A stretch of 64,000 nt of DNA from Loripinus fragilis (taxonomy: Eukaryota > Mollusca > Bivalvia > Lucinida > Lucinidae), in contig OZ026522.1 of the NCBI GenBank assembly GCA_964019695.1, forward strand, positions 74,431,601-74,495,600, given 5' to 3'. The notes below the pieces were generated by a model that was not told where the DNA came from, ran no database searches, and saw only the letters and a list, made by a program, of their open reading frames with translations. A program made the position numbers and the translations under genes. Below, in pieces: positions 1-10,589 of the stretch (its first letter is position 1; the number at the start of each line of letters is the position of its first letter).

Positions 1-547
1 TGTTATGCACTCTTATCTGTAGGACTGACGAATTACCTCCACTGACCCGTATAAGCCATGTTTTATTTATATCGATAGGTTCACTTGGGGACTAATTCAA
101 TGAGGAGCGGCAAAAACACACAAAAATTCCATCTAATCCCAGCCTACACAAAAACTCACATTTATGTGGAAAAAATTAATTCAATCAGGCGGTCTATATC
201 TAAATTCATTTCTATAATTTATTTTTCATTCTAAATCACCATTAAAGAATAATTAGCAAAAAACGGGGGTCACTTAAGTTCTGGAAACACATTAGTACAT
301 ACCATCATAGCAATGCAATTATAACACGTGAATCTATTGGGGTACACATGGGTATATTCACAGGGAAAAGCAACTAAGTTATTCTTTTGTACAGGAGATT
401 TGGGCTTCATTTACAAATAAGGGCGTCTCCCAAAAATAAGTTTTAGTTACGCAGTGTGCATTTAAATCCACATGCTAAGTGCCGTTTTTCTAAGTTAATT
501 TAAAGCTCTTTAAAAAAAAAGGGGGGGTCACTTAAACGTGGAAACAC
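1..547. mobile_element. Rearranged copy of MITE family J (right half joined to inverted left half)
   Basis: Bases 1-290 match, in the same direction, the right half of the complete element at 24305-25009 and end in the same terminus (AAACGGGGGTCAC then CTGGAAACAC). Bases 291-547 match the reverse complement of the left half of that element and end in the equivalent terminus (gggggggtcactt then GGAAACAC). Both termini are followed by ATTAG. The copy may continue left of the window. It has no coding capacity. The homology is seen directly by comparing the two loci; the order of rearrangement is inferred. Confidence 0.75.
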
Positions 548-1032
548 ATTAGTCCAGCCCATGAGGACAGAAAATCTTCTCGACATGACTGTGCAGTTTG
601 TACATTATCCTTTTCTCTACGGGGAGCATATTCTTTCATTTTATAGTAGCTGGTTTACTTCCATGTTGAAACATACTCTACAGTTCAAAAGTTGTTATTT
701 TTAAATGGCATGGATACCAACATACTAAGTGTGTGTGTGTGTGGATTTATTGCTTATTGTGTAACTGAATTCGACACTGTTATTGTGGTCTCATATTTGG
801 CGAGTTTTGCTGTTATCTCCACTAGCTTAACAAGAAATATGCGCCAAATTTAAATGTTTTGTTCAGTATTACAACTAAAAACCCTTCCCACAAGGTACAA
901 CCATTGACATATCAAGATTAAACTCATAGGTTCATCAATTTAACAGTAGTGACCAACACAAATCTTTTCTGCAGGCATGCACACATTGACCAGCACAGGG
1001 GGTAAAACAACATGCGCATAGACAATCTTTAA
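548..1032. other. Stretch without recognisable genes
   Basis: AT-rich sequence with a short (GT)n run near 729-743. I see no coding signal, inverted ends or similarity to other parts of the window. Confidence 0.5.
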
Positions 1033-1205
1033 ATAAGTAAGTGAGCATGACGAGGAAATACTACAATCAAATATTGTAGACAAGCCCTAGGCACCATGAG
1101 AAAGACTACATAACACTTATAGCCACAATACATCAGGAAGACAATTGAAGTAAAGCAACCAACTCTCTTAACCCCATCCAGATGATTGCATAAAAACAAG
1201 GATCA
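1033..1205 (-). mobile_element. 5'-truncated LINE tail, family B
   Basis: On the plus strand the copy opens with AGTAAGTGAGCATGACGAGG, the reverse complement of the constant family B 3' end (GATCATACTCACTTACT in better copies). It then follows the family B tail of 48290-48470 and 55376-55560, including the block aagcaaccaactctcttaacccc and gatgattgca. It stops after about 170 bp, as expected for 5' truncation during target-primed reverse transcription. Confidence 0.7.
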
Positions 1206-2434
1206 AACACAGAATCTCCACAAATAATGGGAGCATTTTAATTATATTAACTTGTTGAGGAAAACTAACACCAAAACACAATCAAAAATTGATATAATTA
1301 AAAATGATTCACCTGACCTGGAAAAACACTGATCAATCACTTATGATACGCAGAACTCTACCCTTGAGCTAGCTAATGAATTTGGAACGTATTATGTTAT
1401 GAATTATTGCTGAACTTTCTGAATGTAAACGCTAATTTAAGACATAATTTTCTAAATGGGACATTGAAAGCAAAAATTCAATATTGTGGATTATCCTTGT
1501 GTTTTGGAAAGTTTTTGCAAACAGCAATACAGACTTGAGGGGTACGTTATTGGTTTTATCTATATAATTTATGTCTTGCAAAACTGTATTTGTTCCCATA
1601 TCTGGACTTAGAGATTGCCTCCAGTCTAGGTCTCACAACTGCCATTTCAATAGAAATTAGGTATTGCATAGATTCTTTCCCTTGAGCTTTCAGAAATGTG
1701 TCATTATGTTATGACTCGTACATGTATAGGATATATCCACAATATGTGAAAACCAGCCTTAATAACGAAGTCGTCTATATTAAGTTGATTACACACACTT
1801 TATCTAGGAAGTGTTAAGAAGTTGTTCTGCAAATTTTATGAAGTTATCTCCATTTCTCATGGATATATGGTCTTTTGAAACTATACACTGTCTAAACTTT
1901 AACATGCAATGTCAGAAACGTCGTGGCGTAACTAACGATGGCAAAATTAAATTTATGATTTGCGGGTTCGTCACATGCATGAAGAATATGCTATTCCTTG
2001 CTAACATACTTTCTTATTATCCTTAGCATGTGTGCATTGCAATTCGCAGAAAAGTTGACACTGATTTATTTTTGTCTCCAGTTTGCGTGATCTGAAAACG
2101 ACTGACCATACTTTAAAAATCCTGACAGTTGCTAAGGAAAAATTGTTGGCATGGAAACATATGGCATGATAACGAAGCAGTTTAATCAGAAATAATTACC
2201 AGTTTTATTCTACTATCCACCTGACTTGGTTTTAAGGCAATACAAGTATATAAACATGTCAAATTTCTTAATGTTTGGTGTTTTTCACACAATTTTTTAC
2301 ATAAAAAGTCCTAATTATCATTAAGGCTGGTTTTCACAGATCACGGCTTAGATATATGTTTAATGTTCCTCCAATTGGTTTTAGGTGGTTCTGTGTCTGT
2401 TATGTATGAGTAAGTGTCCTTTCTAGTTTTATGT
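1206..2434. other. Stretch without recognisable genes
   Basis: AT-rich, with stop codons in all frames except short chance ORFs (the longest is 71 codons at 1811-2026, not recognisable). No inverted ends or window-internal homology were noticed. Confidence 0.5.
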
Positions 2435-2740
2435 ATTTTGATCAACATCTGATTTAAAGGTGAGATTGGCGCCGTGAGACCGGTTTAAGCCCTCCCGTAA
2501 AATATTTTACTGACTGTTCCAAGGCGGTACTTCTTTTGTGGATCTTTTATTTTTTTTCTGTCTTGTGTTTGTTATGCCTTTGTGCGCATCTGTTTATTTG
2601 TGCCTTGTGGTCACCTGCTGGGAAAGGGCTGACCTCTTGGCTCTCGTTTGGGATGTATAACTGTGATTTTGTCACTTTCCCATTGGTATAAGGTGTGGTA
2701 CTTGATTATATCGATTCCTGATTTTTGCACCCTTACTTAT
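2435..2740 (+). mobile_element. LINE tail, family A
   Basis: The copy contains the family A landmarks in order: GATCAACATCTGA, gtgagattggcgccgtgaga, ctgactgttccaaggcgg, cacctgctgggaaagggctg, gtggtacttgattatatcga, and the constant end TTGCACCCTTACTTA. It is non-coding. It matches copies at 8145-8692 and 39084-39720 (reverse). It starts part-way into the full family, so it is 5'-truncated. Confidence 0.8.
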
Positions 2741-4566
2741 TTTGCAATCATCATTCAGTGGAGGTCTTGGGGGGGCAATTAATTTTACATGTGCGGTTTG
2801 ATGGCACATTTTACTTCAGAATTGAATAATTGTATACTCCGTCTAATTAGTGTTATTTTGTTATAAAATAGGTTGGCAGAAAGGCTGCGATTATAAGAAT
2901 TTTGTCCTCATTTGTGCACTTGCATTTTATACTTTCCCTAAACGCATCTTGTGGGTAAGCATGTCAAACAGTTATTCCAGACAAGAGAAAATGATCAAAG
3001 ATGGCTCGCGCTAGGGCTCCCCCAGAACTATCTCATAACGCCTTTAGGTGTTATCCAAGCGAAAACACACTCATCAATTAAAACAAACATTCATTAAATA
3101 TGTGTCGAGTTTCTCGTCAGTTGAACAAACTGTATTTGTCTCTGAAAGCGGATGGAATGCGACTGGGCTTGAAAAAAATGGAAAATATATCAGTGATGTC
3201 ATATATGCATTTAGGGTCAGTAAACATTATAGTATTGGGTTATAGTAATAAAAAGGTTCATTTGATTAACTTAAAGCAAATCAAATGCTATTGCGCTACA
3301 ATAAAAAAAGGCAAAATAATGTAGTGTTTGATTATATACCCAATTGAATATTTTGACCATGGTTATATTTCCTTGAGCTGCTGACACAAACAAATGGATA
3401 TATGCTCCATGTCTTTTTGCCATAATGCTAGGCATACAAGTTAGGACATTTGATTTTCAAAAAAACATGTGTGATTAATGAGATAAAATATTTGTGTTAT
3501 CTACATGGTCTCTGTACAGCTTTTGAACTATATTTGGACACACGCCATAGAAATTTCTAAACATGACTAACAAATTGTTGACTGGAACATAAAGCATTAA
3601 CTAAAACCATACGTCAATGATAATTGTGAAAACGATATGGGTTTTTTTTAATCCTTAAATCTTCTATAAGCAAGTAAACGTAGTATAATTGAGCTGCATA
3701 AACCACAGGTAGGGCATTTGACAATATAATTAGGGAAAATTAGTAATTTTTAAAATCGAAAACGACCAAATTATTTTAATTTAAGGATTCCAGACTTGTT
3801 CTTTGTTATCACAAATATTGGTTCATTTTATGCATGTGAAAATCCTTGTCCAAACTTTAATAACTAAAGACATTTTAGAAAAGAAAAAAACGATTTGAAC
3901 TGAATTTTTGGATGCACAGTTTCTTTCTGATGGTGCCGTTGATTGGTATGTGTTTGTTTTATGTCCTGTTCATACTCAATTACTTTTAAAAGCCATATAA
4001 TCTTAATTAATACCTATAATAATTAGGAAATAGCTTGCTACAGACTGAATTGCTCTTTTATCATTCATTGACTGAAGTTTGAGATTGATAAGAATTATGT
4101 TTCCCTTAGCTCAAAGAGATGACTTTTAACAGTTTGGTAACAGAGCAGACCCATCAGTGAACTCTTGTAAGATCTGCCTGATCATTGCCTACTCTGTTTG
4201 CTTATGGAAATAATATTAGATATGATCATACACTAATGGACATGACACGTAATTTCTTTTGTCTATGCACAAACGTGAAAGTTTTGTATATACTTATTTA
4301 TAGTGGGTGGAGCTTAGTATGCATATTTCATGAAGGAAAGGGTTAATACCCGAATTATTTTAAGATGGCCCCCAACGATAGTTTTTGTGCTGTTGTGTTA
4401 TGGTGATCTACATTAACACAATAACAGATGTATCACAGATAGATGGCTACAAAGTGTATTGCTCTGACACTGAGGTTGGAAAACAAGGTGATCTACAGGT
4501 ACACAACATTATCATGCCTTGCTGCAAAGTTAGGTGAAAAGTCCATCTTTTGACATGAGGGCTGTA
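2741..4566. other. Stretch without recognisable genes
   Basis: No coding region or repeat boundary was recognised. Two overlapping short ORFs near 3048-3324 have no recognisable motifs and I treat them as chance. Confidence 0.45.
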
Positions 4567-4774
4567 GATCTTTTATTTTTTTGTTCTGTCTTGTGTTTGC
4601 TATGTCTTTGTGCGCGTCTGTTTATATGTGGTTTGTGGTCACCTGCTGGGAAAGGGCTGACCTCTTGGCTCTCGTTTGTGGTGTCTGCTGTGAGTTTTTC
4701 ACTTTCCCATTGGTATCCTGGGTCAGGTGTGGTACTTGATTGTATTGATTCCTGATCTTTGCACCCTTGCTTAC
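4567..4774 (+). mobile_element. 5'-truncated LINE tail, family A
   Basis: It begins abruptly at gatcttttatttttttgttc and runs through cacctgctgggaaagggctg and tatcctgggtcaggtgtggt to TTGCACCCTTGCTTAC. The 3' end is the family constant; the 5' cut differs from other copies. Short ORFs here on both strands only reflect the absence of stops. Confidence 0.8.
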
Positions 4775-5276
4775 TCTGCTCTATTATCTCATGCTTGTAC
4801 TCAATATTGATAAGTTCCCAGAATTGCTTTACTACTGAAACCTGGAGTAGAAAACGAAAGAACAAAATCACGCGCTACTGATCTACAGCTTAAATATTGT
4901 GCAGATATCTTGAACAATGAAGTTTACGCAAGACATTGAACAGCAGTTCTTGAAGCATGCTGACTTTATATAAAATGACAAAGTCTAGTACCAGGTTAAC
5001 TTTCTTAATTTAATCACCACCTGTGGCCACACACTTTCTATGCCTATGTGCTTATTGGTCAAATGTGACCCTAAACCAATCCTGACTGAATGACGAGATA
5101 ACATCACGTGACTTGTTGCATAATTCTAGAGAGGTTTCAAACGGTCAGCCTCTAAGTTCCTTCTTTAGATCAGGAAATAGGCGAAAGTGGGGCTTAATCT
5201 GGACTATACTGTAGGTGAGGCAGGAGACTGAAACCAAACAGATCAATATCCAGTTCTGTATCATGAGCACAATAGG
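4775..5276. other. Stretch without recognisable genes
   Basis: No gene, inverted end or similarity to the rest of the window was recognised. Confidence 0.45.
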
Positions 5277-5394
5277 CAATGAATAGACGCGGAAGCATGA
5301 TAATTACAAGCCCTGCGATGGAAACGACCACAGCCAGTTGTGGTCGTTTCCATCGCAGGGCTTGTAATTATCATGCTTCCGCGTCTATTCATTG
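5277..5394. repeat. Perfect long palindrome, 56-bp arms, 6-bp spacer
   Basis: The left arm 5277-5332 and right arm 5339-5394 are exact reverse complements, with spacer gccagt. The outer end of the right arm (atgcttccgcgtctattcattg) matches the start of a family A LINE tail, which continues to about 5527. The palindrome therefore mirrors the 5' end of a truncated retrotransposed copy. The absence of mismatches implies recent origin or ongoing gene conversion between the arms. Confidence 0.9.
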
Positions 5395-5527
5395 CTACCT
5401 TGTGGTAACCTGCTTGGAAAGGGCTGACCTGTGGTTTGTGATGTTTAATTGTGTTTTTGTCACTTTCCCATGTGGTATCCTGAGTCAGGTGTGGTACTTG
5501 ATTGTGTTGATTTCTGATCTTTGCCGC
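5371..5527 (+). mobile_element. LINE tail, family A, with inverted duplication at its 5' end
   Basis: The sequence follows family A from cgcgtctattcattgctacc through ggaaagggctgacct and tatcctgagtcaggtgtggt to ttgatttctgatctttgccg. The 5' end overlaps the right arm of the palindrome at 5277-5394. The 3' end is slightly diverged (gccgcctttctgac in place of gcacccttacttac). Confidence 0.7.
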
Positions 5528-5744
5528 CTTTCTGACATTGTACCAAATCCCGTCGTCACACCTGAAAATAGAAAAATTGAAAGAACACATAACCATTAGT
5601 TCATAAAACATTTACTCTGTTACATAAACAATGTATTTATTTTTTACATACAGTAGAGCATGTTATTATTAAAACAAATATTGATTCTAAATGTAATTTG
5701 TTATAAATATTAAATCTTGACATATCCTTGAATAGTACTCTGCA

Positions 5745-7455
5745 TTCACGTAGGATCCTTCTCACGCCTTGTGTTGCAGCAAGTATGTGTCTATCTATAA
5801 AGTAAATGTACAGTTCCTGCTTACAACTGCGCTGAGCCTTAGCTTTCCTTAAAAGTGGTGTATCTGGCGACTTTTAAAAAGATGACTGTTGCTATGACTA
5901 GGGGCGGTAGTAGTACAACCAGGTCTCATCGGTTGCTTCAGTCTTGTCTAAGAATCCATCACTGTGGGTCGCGTAGCGATTAAAAATTCTTAAGAACATT
6001 CCTCTCGCCTTTGTTTGTTGGTGTCAGTTATAATATGAGGCACCCAACATGCAGCCACTTTTGACATATTTAGCTCATCTGTAAGAATGCGTAACATTGT
6101 GTAATACGAAAGAGAAACTTCCTCTGCAATACCTCAGACCATAAACCGTCTTTCATTATTTAACAGATCCTTCACTAACGCTGCATTTTCAACAGTGACT
6201 GTCGATGTCAGTCGACCGGATCTTTTGTCGTCCAGCACTGATGATCTACCCTCCCCGCATCGTAATATATCCAAATTTTCAATTTGCTTAAGTGTTTCTA
6301 CAGGCCCTGTCACACTATAACGTTTTAGCCAACGTACGCCGACGTATGAAGTATATATCTAGTACGCTAGCATACGCTGAAATCTAGTTTAAAAAAATCA
6401 GAGAAAGCCTCTCTCTGAGCTTATACAAAGCGTATGCTAAACGAACATAGAACGTATGTCTAACTTATGAGTAACTTATTCACAACTTATTCCTGGCGTA
6501 ACATAACTTATCCTTGTATTAGCGTATAACAGCGTATGTCCAGCGTATCACTAGCGTTCTTAACTTATGAGAAACGTATGCACAACGATCGTCTAACGTA
6601 TGCTGAATTGTACATGTAACGTACGTTAACGTATGCATAACTTACATGTAGCGTATGCCTAACGTATGTCTAACTAATGTCTAGCAGTACACAATTTTGA
6701 GACCATTTTGCCATATGATAACGTATACCAACGTACTGTAGCGTGTTCGTAACGTATTTAAGACTTATCTCTAACTTGTTCAGCGTACACCAACGTACTT
6801 GATCAATTCTCATACGTCCTCATACGTTGGTGCTAAACGTACCTTAACGTATGCATAACTTACATCTAGCGTACATCTAACGTTTGCCTAACGTATAAGC
6901 AATACGTCGGCATACGCTGAAGATTTTTTATGCAAGCACAAAATTTTGGGACTTATTCGCCGTTTGACAACGTATACCAACGTACAGTAGCGTATTCGTA
7001 ACGTGTTTAATACTTATCTCTAACGTATCCAGCGTACACCAACGTACTTGCTGATTTACTCATACGTCCACATACGTTAGTGCTAACGTACCTTAACGTA
7101 TGCATAACTTACCTGCTGCGTACATCTAACGTATGCCTAACATATGGAAGCAGAACGTTCCCATACGCTGTGATTTTGTATAGATGCACAAAATGTTGGA
7201 CCTCTTCGCCGTATCTCACCGTATACCAACGTACTATAGCGTGTTCGTAACGTGTTTAAAACTTATTTCTAACGTACTCAGCGTAAACCAACGTATTTGC
7301 TGAATTTCTCATACGTCGGCATACGTTGGTGCTATACGTCGTAGTGTGACAGGGCCTTACCGATGGCACTTTGAGTCCTCCACAAAATTTGACAACTGCT
7401 CGCAACTTAATGGCATCTGTTGACGTTATGCACGGTTTTTAAGCCATGAGCATAC
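5745..7455 (-). pseudogene. Degraded mariner-type transposase, split by a DNA element
   Basis: The minus strand encodes an N-terminal fragment (DAIKLRAVVKFCGGLKVPS, right of 7357), then after the insert VETLKQIENLDILRC and SVLDDKRSGRLTSTVT. These fit the paired-like helix-turn-helix region of mariner transposases. Further on are GIAEEVSLSYYTMLRILTDE, VAACWVPHIITDTNKQRREE and, after a frame change, ATDETWLYYYRP, the site of the first catalytic Asp (codon near 5930). The second and third catalytic Asp regions are not visible, so the 3' part is missing or decayed. There are several stops (for example inside RRFMV*GIAEE) and at least two frameshifts. Removing 6302-7357 and one TAC restores the frame KVPS-V-ETLK. 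Family assignment rests on recognised mariner wording and is firm; the exact subfamily is not. Confidence 0.85.
6302..7357. mobile_element. Harbinger-like motif-array DNA element (non-autonomous), inserted in mariner gene
   Basis: The ends are inverted: AGGCCCTGTCACACTA on the left and TAGTGTGACAGGGCCT on the right. TAC lies on both sides (6299-6301 and 7358-7360), a 3-bp target duplication confirmed by the reading frame of the interrupted transposase. The 1,056-bp interior has no ORF. It is filled with variants of one word (AACGTATG, TAGCGTATG, CATACGT, aacttat) in both orientations. From about 6694 it also carries a 248-bp tandem unit (starts near 6694, 6941 and 7190), about 2.7 copies. A 3-bp duplication and GGCCC-type ends fit PIF/Harbinger, but other superfamilies are not excluded. 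Confidence 0.85.
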
Positions 7456-8144
7456 ACTGCTGCTGCGAAGTTACTGTCCAACACAACGTCTTCAACCTTT
7501 CTGGAAATGACGTTGAAACGTCATGCTAAGTTCAGTAACGTTCTTGCGAAATATTTGCTGAATTTGATGGCATATATCATTTTTTATGAATTCAGATTAT
7601 GTGAAAACAGCGTGCTTCAAGTCACCAAACAATGGTTGCTATGACTACTATATATTCTTCTTACATATAATATGTTCATTCATTTACCTGATAAAGAAAG
7701 AGAAAAGAAGTTGTTTTACTTGCATATGAGTTTTTATGTGATTAAGTTAAGAATTAAATTTTTGAGGGGATAATTTTGCGAATTTATCAATCGGCCATAA
7801 AACATGTTATATTAACTCATGTTCAAACTGATAATTATCATTTGAATGTACCTTAGTTCTTACATGGATTTCCTCCCTAACTATTTTGTTATTTTTAGGA
7901 GATGACAAAATTTTAAACATGCTTTCTGTGAGTATGGGGCACATTTTTTTAAAAAAAATAAGGAAGCAGTCTGGCCCACACACCTTCTTTGTTTGTTGGG
8001 TTTATTAAAGCTTGAAGGAGTTCTATTTAGATTAATTCAAATTCTAATTTAACCCTCAAATGTATTTACTGGATCTTGTTTTATACTTTTTATAAGCAGT
8101 CTTTCCCATTATAAAAAGATTGGCTATAACATTAATATATTGCA
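7456..8144. other. Stretch without recognisable genes
   Basis: The part next to 7455 may be the rest of the mariner copy's 5' flank. Beyond that no gene or repeat was recognised. Confidence 0.4.
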
Positions 8145-8692
8145 TCAGATCGCATGCTTGGTGGTCAACCCAATCATGGTTGGCAACTTTGCTTTCCTCT
8201 TTAATTGCACGCTGGTGGGTCGGCCTTTAGACTCTATGACTGTCCCGACTTAAAGACTTATCTATTGATGAGATGGTAGGGGCCTGATGCTTTGGCTGTT
8301 TGTTGATTTATATGTTCTAGGAGATGATGCATTGATAAGTTAGCGGTCTTTTATGAAAACCAAACATCTATGTGTCTTGATCCACATCTGAACTAAGGAT
8401 GAGGTTGGTGCATCGTTAAACCGGTTTAAGCCCTCCAGTAAAATATTATACTGACCGTTCCAAGGCAGTACTTCTTTTGTGGATCTTTTATTAGTTTTTT
8501 TCTGTCTTGTGTTTGCTATGCCTTTGTACGCGTCTGTTTATTTGTGCCTTGTTTCCACGTGCTGGGAAAGGGCTGACCTCTTGGCTCTCGTTTGTGGTGT
8601 CTTACTGTGAGTCTGTTACTTTCCTATAGGTATCCTGGGTCAGGTTTGGTACTTGATTGTATCGATTCCTGATCTTTGCACCCCTATTTACT
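8145..8692 (+). mobile_element. Long LINE tail, family A, including end of an ORF
   Basis: The first ~110 bp read in one frame as CLVVNPIMVGNFAFLFNCT followed by LVGRPLDSMTVPT. The same peptide wording recurs at 51640-51790 and, reversed, at 39630-39680 and 55900-55990, so it is the conserved C-terminus of the element's ORF. It is followed by a ~430-bp untranslated tail with the usual family A landmarks, ending in TTTGCACCCCTATTTAC. This is the longest plus-strand family A copy. Confidence 0.75.
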
Positions 8693-9304
8693 TTTATATG
8701 TCGTGATGGGCCATCACCTGTACAATAGAAATTGCGTATGACTTAAATTGTGTCGACAGGTTAGAATGCTGTGGTGCCATCACAATGATTTTTTTGGGTT
8801 TAACCTGGGTTGTATTCCTGCTACAGGGAAGAGCGTACAAAGTCAGCCATTTGTCAATTTAATCATTTTCTTATTTTCCCCTGAACAAGGTTTGATAAAA
8901 AGTTATTTATCAATCATTATTTACAAATACCATGTAGCTAAGTGTTCTCATGCATAAAGGGTTGTATCATATAAAGAATTGTATTTAAATTCAAATCCTT
9001 TGCAAACACCTAGATAACCGTTATGTAGATAAGAAAATTTACAGACTGTCAAGTAATGGGTAAGTTTACAAAGAGCATTTATGTAAACCACATTATTTAT
9101 AACAAGTTTAGTCACATAGGTGTTGCACAACTTGACAAGACAAAATGCTGTATTGTATTAAACAAGCCATACTATCTTAGAACAAAGTGCTTAGAATAGA
9201 CTGCAAATTGAATTCTAACAACACAAGCGAATATCTTTCTCTATTGGCAGAGGTCGTTGAATGATTGAAATATAACAATAAACTCATCTGAGTCAAAGGC
9301 TCAA
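8693..9304. other. Stretch without recognisable genes
   Basis: No coding signal, inverted ends or internal homology were seen. Two ~60-70 codon ORFs are unremarkable. Confidence 0.4.
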
Positions 9305-9485
9305 GAGAGAGGAAGCACAGTGCTAGAGTGCTTGATTCGAGACCGAGTGGTTCTGGGTTCCAGCCTCATCGGCATCACTGCGTTGTGTCCTTGAGCAAGA
9401 CACATTTATTCTTGCTTAACACTGGTTCAACCCACGAACACCCGTCCCAACAAAACTGTAAAATTGTTGACTGGGATGTAAAGAA
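9305..9485 (+). mobile_element. Probable tRNA-derived SINE
   Basis: The head carries a B-box-like segment (GGTTCTGGGTTCCAGCC) preceded by an A-box-like gtgctagagtgcttgattcg. It is followed by the block GTGTCCTTGAGCAAGACACA, a wording common in metazoan SINE bodies, and then an A-rich stretch (accatacaaacaaaatgtaa). The head cannot fold as a working tRNA. I did not identify target duplications. Confidence 0.5.
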
Positions 9486-10021
9486 CCATACAAACAAAAT
9501 GTAACCACGAGACCCACAGCTCGTAAATGCAAGAATTTCAATGGCTCAAAAAGGCTTGGGACCAGGAACTAGAAATGATGTTTATGAAACACTATGCCCC
9601 AACCCTTTGCTTGTCAAGAAGAGTTCATAATACGTGGGTCATCTTAAGTTTTAAGCTACTAGCTATACTACTCATCATCCTCTATCCGCTGACCTAATTT
9701 GAACTAAAATGAAAAATAATTTCACCTAGTAATCAGCTGACAAAGTTTGAAGCTGTTAGCTATAAAATGTTTCGAGATACATGCATCTTTGTTAAAGTTT
9801 TCAATGCCTAAATAAAAAATCATAAAAATAAAAATGAAATAATTTTCACCAGGGTATCTACTTATAATCGTCTATCAGCTGACCAAGTTTGAAGCTACTT
9901 GCTATAACAGTTTTTGAGAAATCTTGATTACAAGTTTTCAATGCCAAAATTTGCAAAGGGCTAACTCAAAAAAATATTTTTTCTTTAATTTTCACTAGGT
10001 AAATTACTTATTATTTGTGTC

Positions 10022-10236
10022 GCAGCATATGACTCCCAACAATGTGGCATTTTGACAAGTGTAGACTCAGACGAGCCTGTGCAGCCTTCTAACAGCAAAT
10101 GGTGTTCAGTCAGTAGTTTTACAATCATAGAACGCTCAAGCGGCTAGCAAAGGCTCTGATCAGACTGTGCGTATGCGCAGGCTGATCTGAGGCTTTGCTG
10201 GTCGCACATACCACATTGTTGGAATTCTCATGCCCT
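10022..10236. mobile_element. Hairpin MITE, family E, nested in repeat K
   Basis: It corresponds to the complete element at 54986-55225. Shared text includes caacaatgtggcat, gtagactcagacgagcctgt and the hairpin ggctctgatcagactg...caggctgatctgaggctttg, ending cataccacattgttggaatt and ggctca. The interruption is clear by comparison with the uninterrupted K copy near 12160-12190, where cattattttctattacctga runs without a break. Confidence 0.8.
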
Positions 10237-10589
10237 GGCTCATTTTATATTACCTGACTCAGTTTGAAGCTCATATCTGTCATAGGTTTCGAGATATCTT
10301 GATTACAAAATATCATTATGACCCTTTAAAAGGGACATAACTCCACAAAGGGAGATATTCCAGACTTAAAAAAATATGTGTCAATTATCTTTTGATAAGG
10401 AATCCATATATGAAATTTCAAAACTGTATCTTAATAAATTTTGAACGGAAGGACGCACGGGCAAGCCCAAAGCAATATGCCCCTTTAACTTTTCCAAAGT
10501 TGGGGTCTAAAAATTAAAATAACTTTTTTTTATTTTCACCAGCCTATCTACGCATTATCTTCTATCAGCTGACCAAGTTTGAAGCTATA

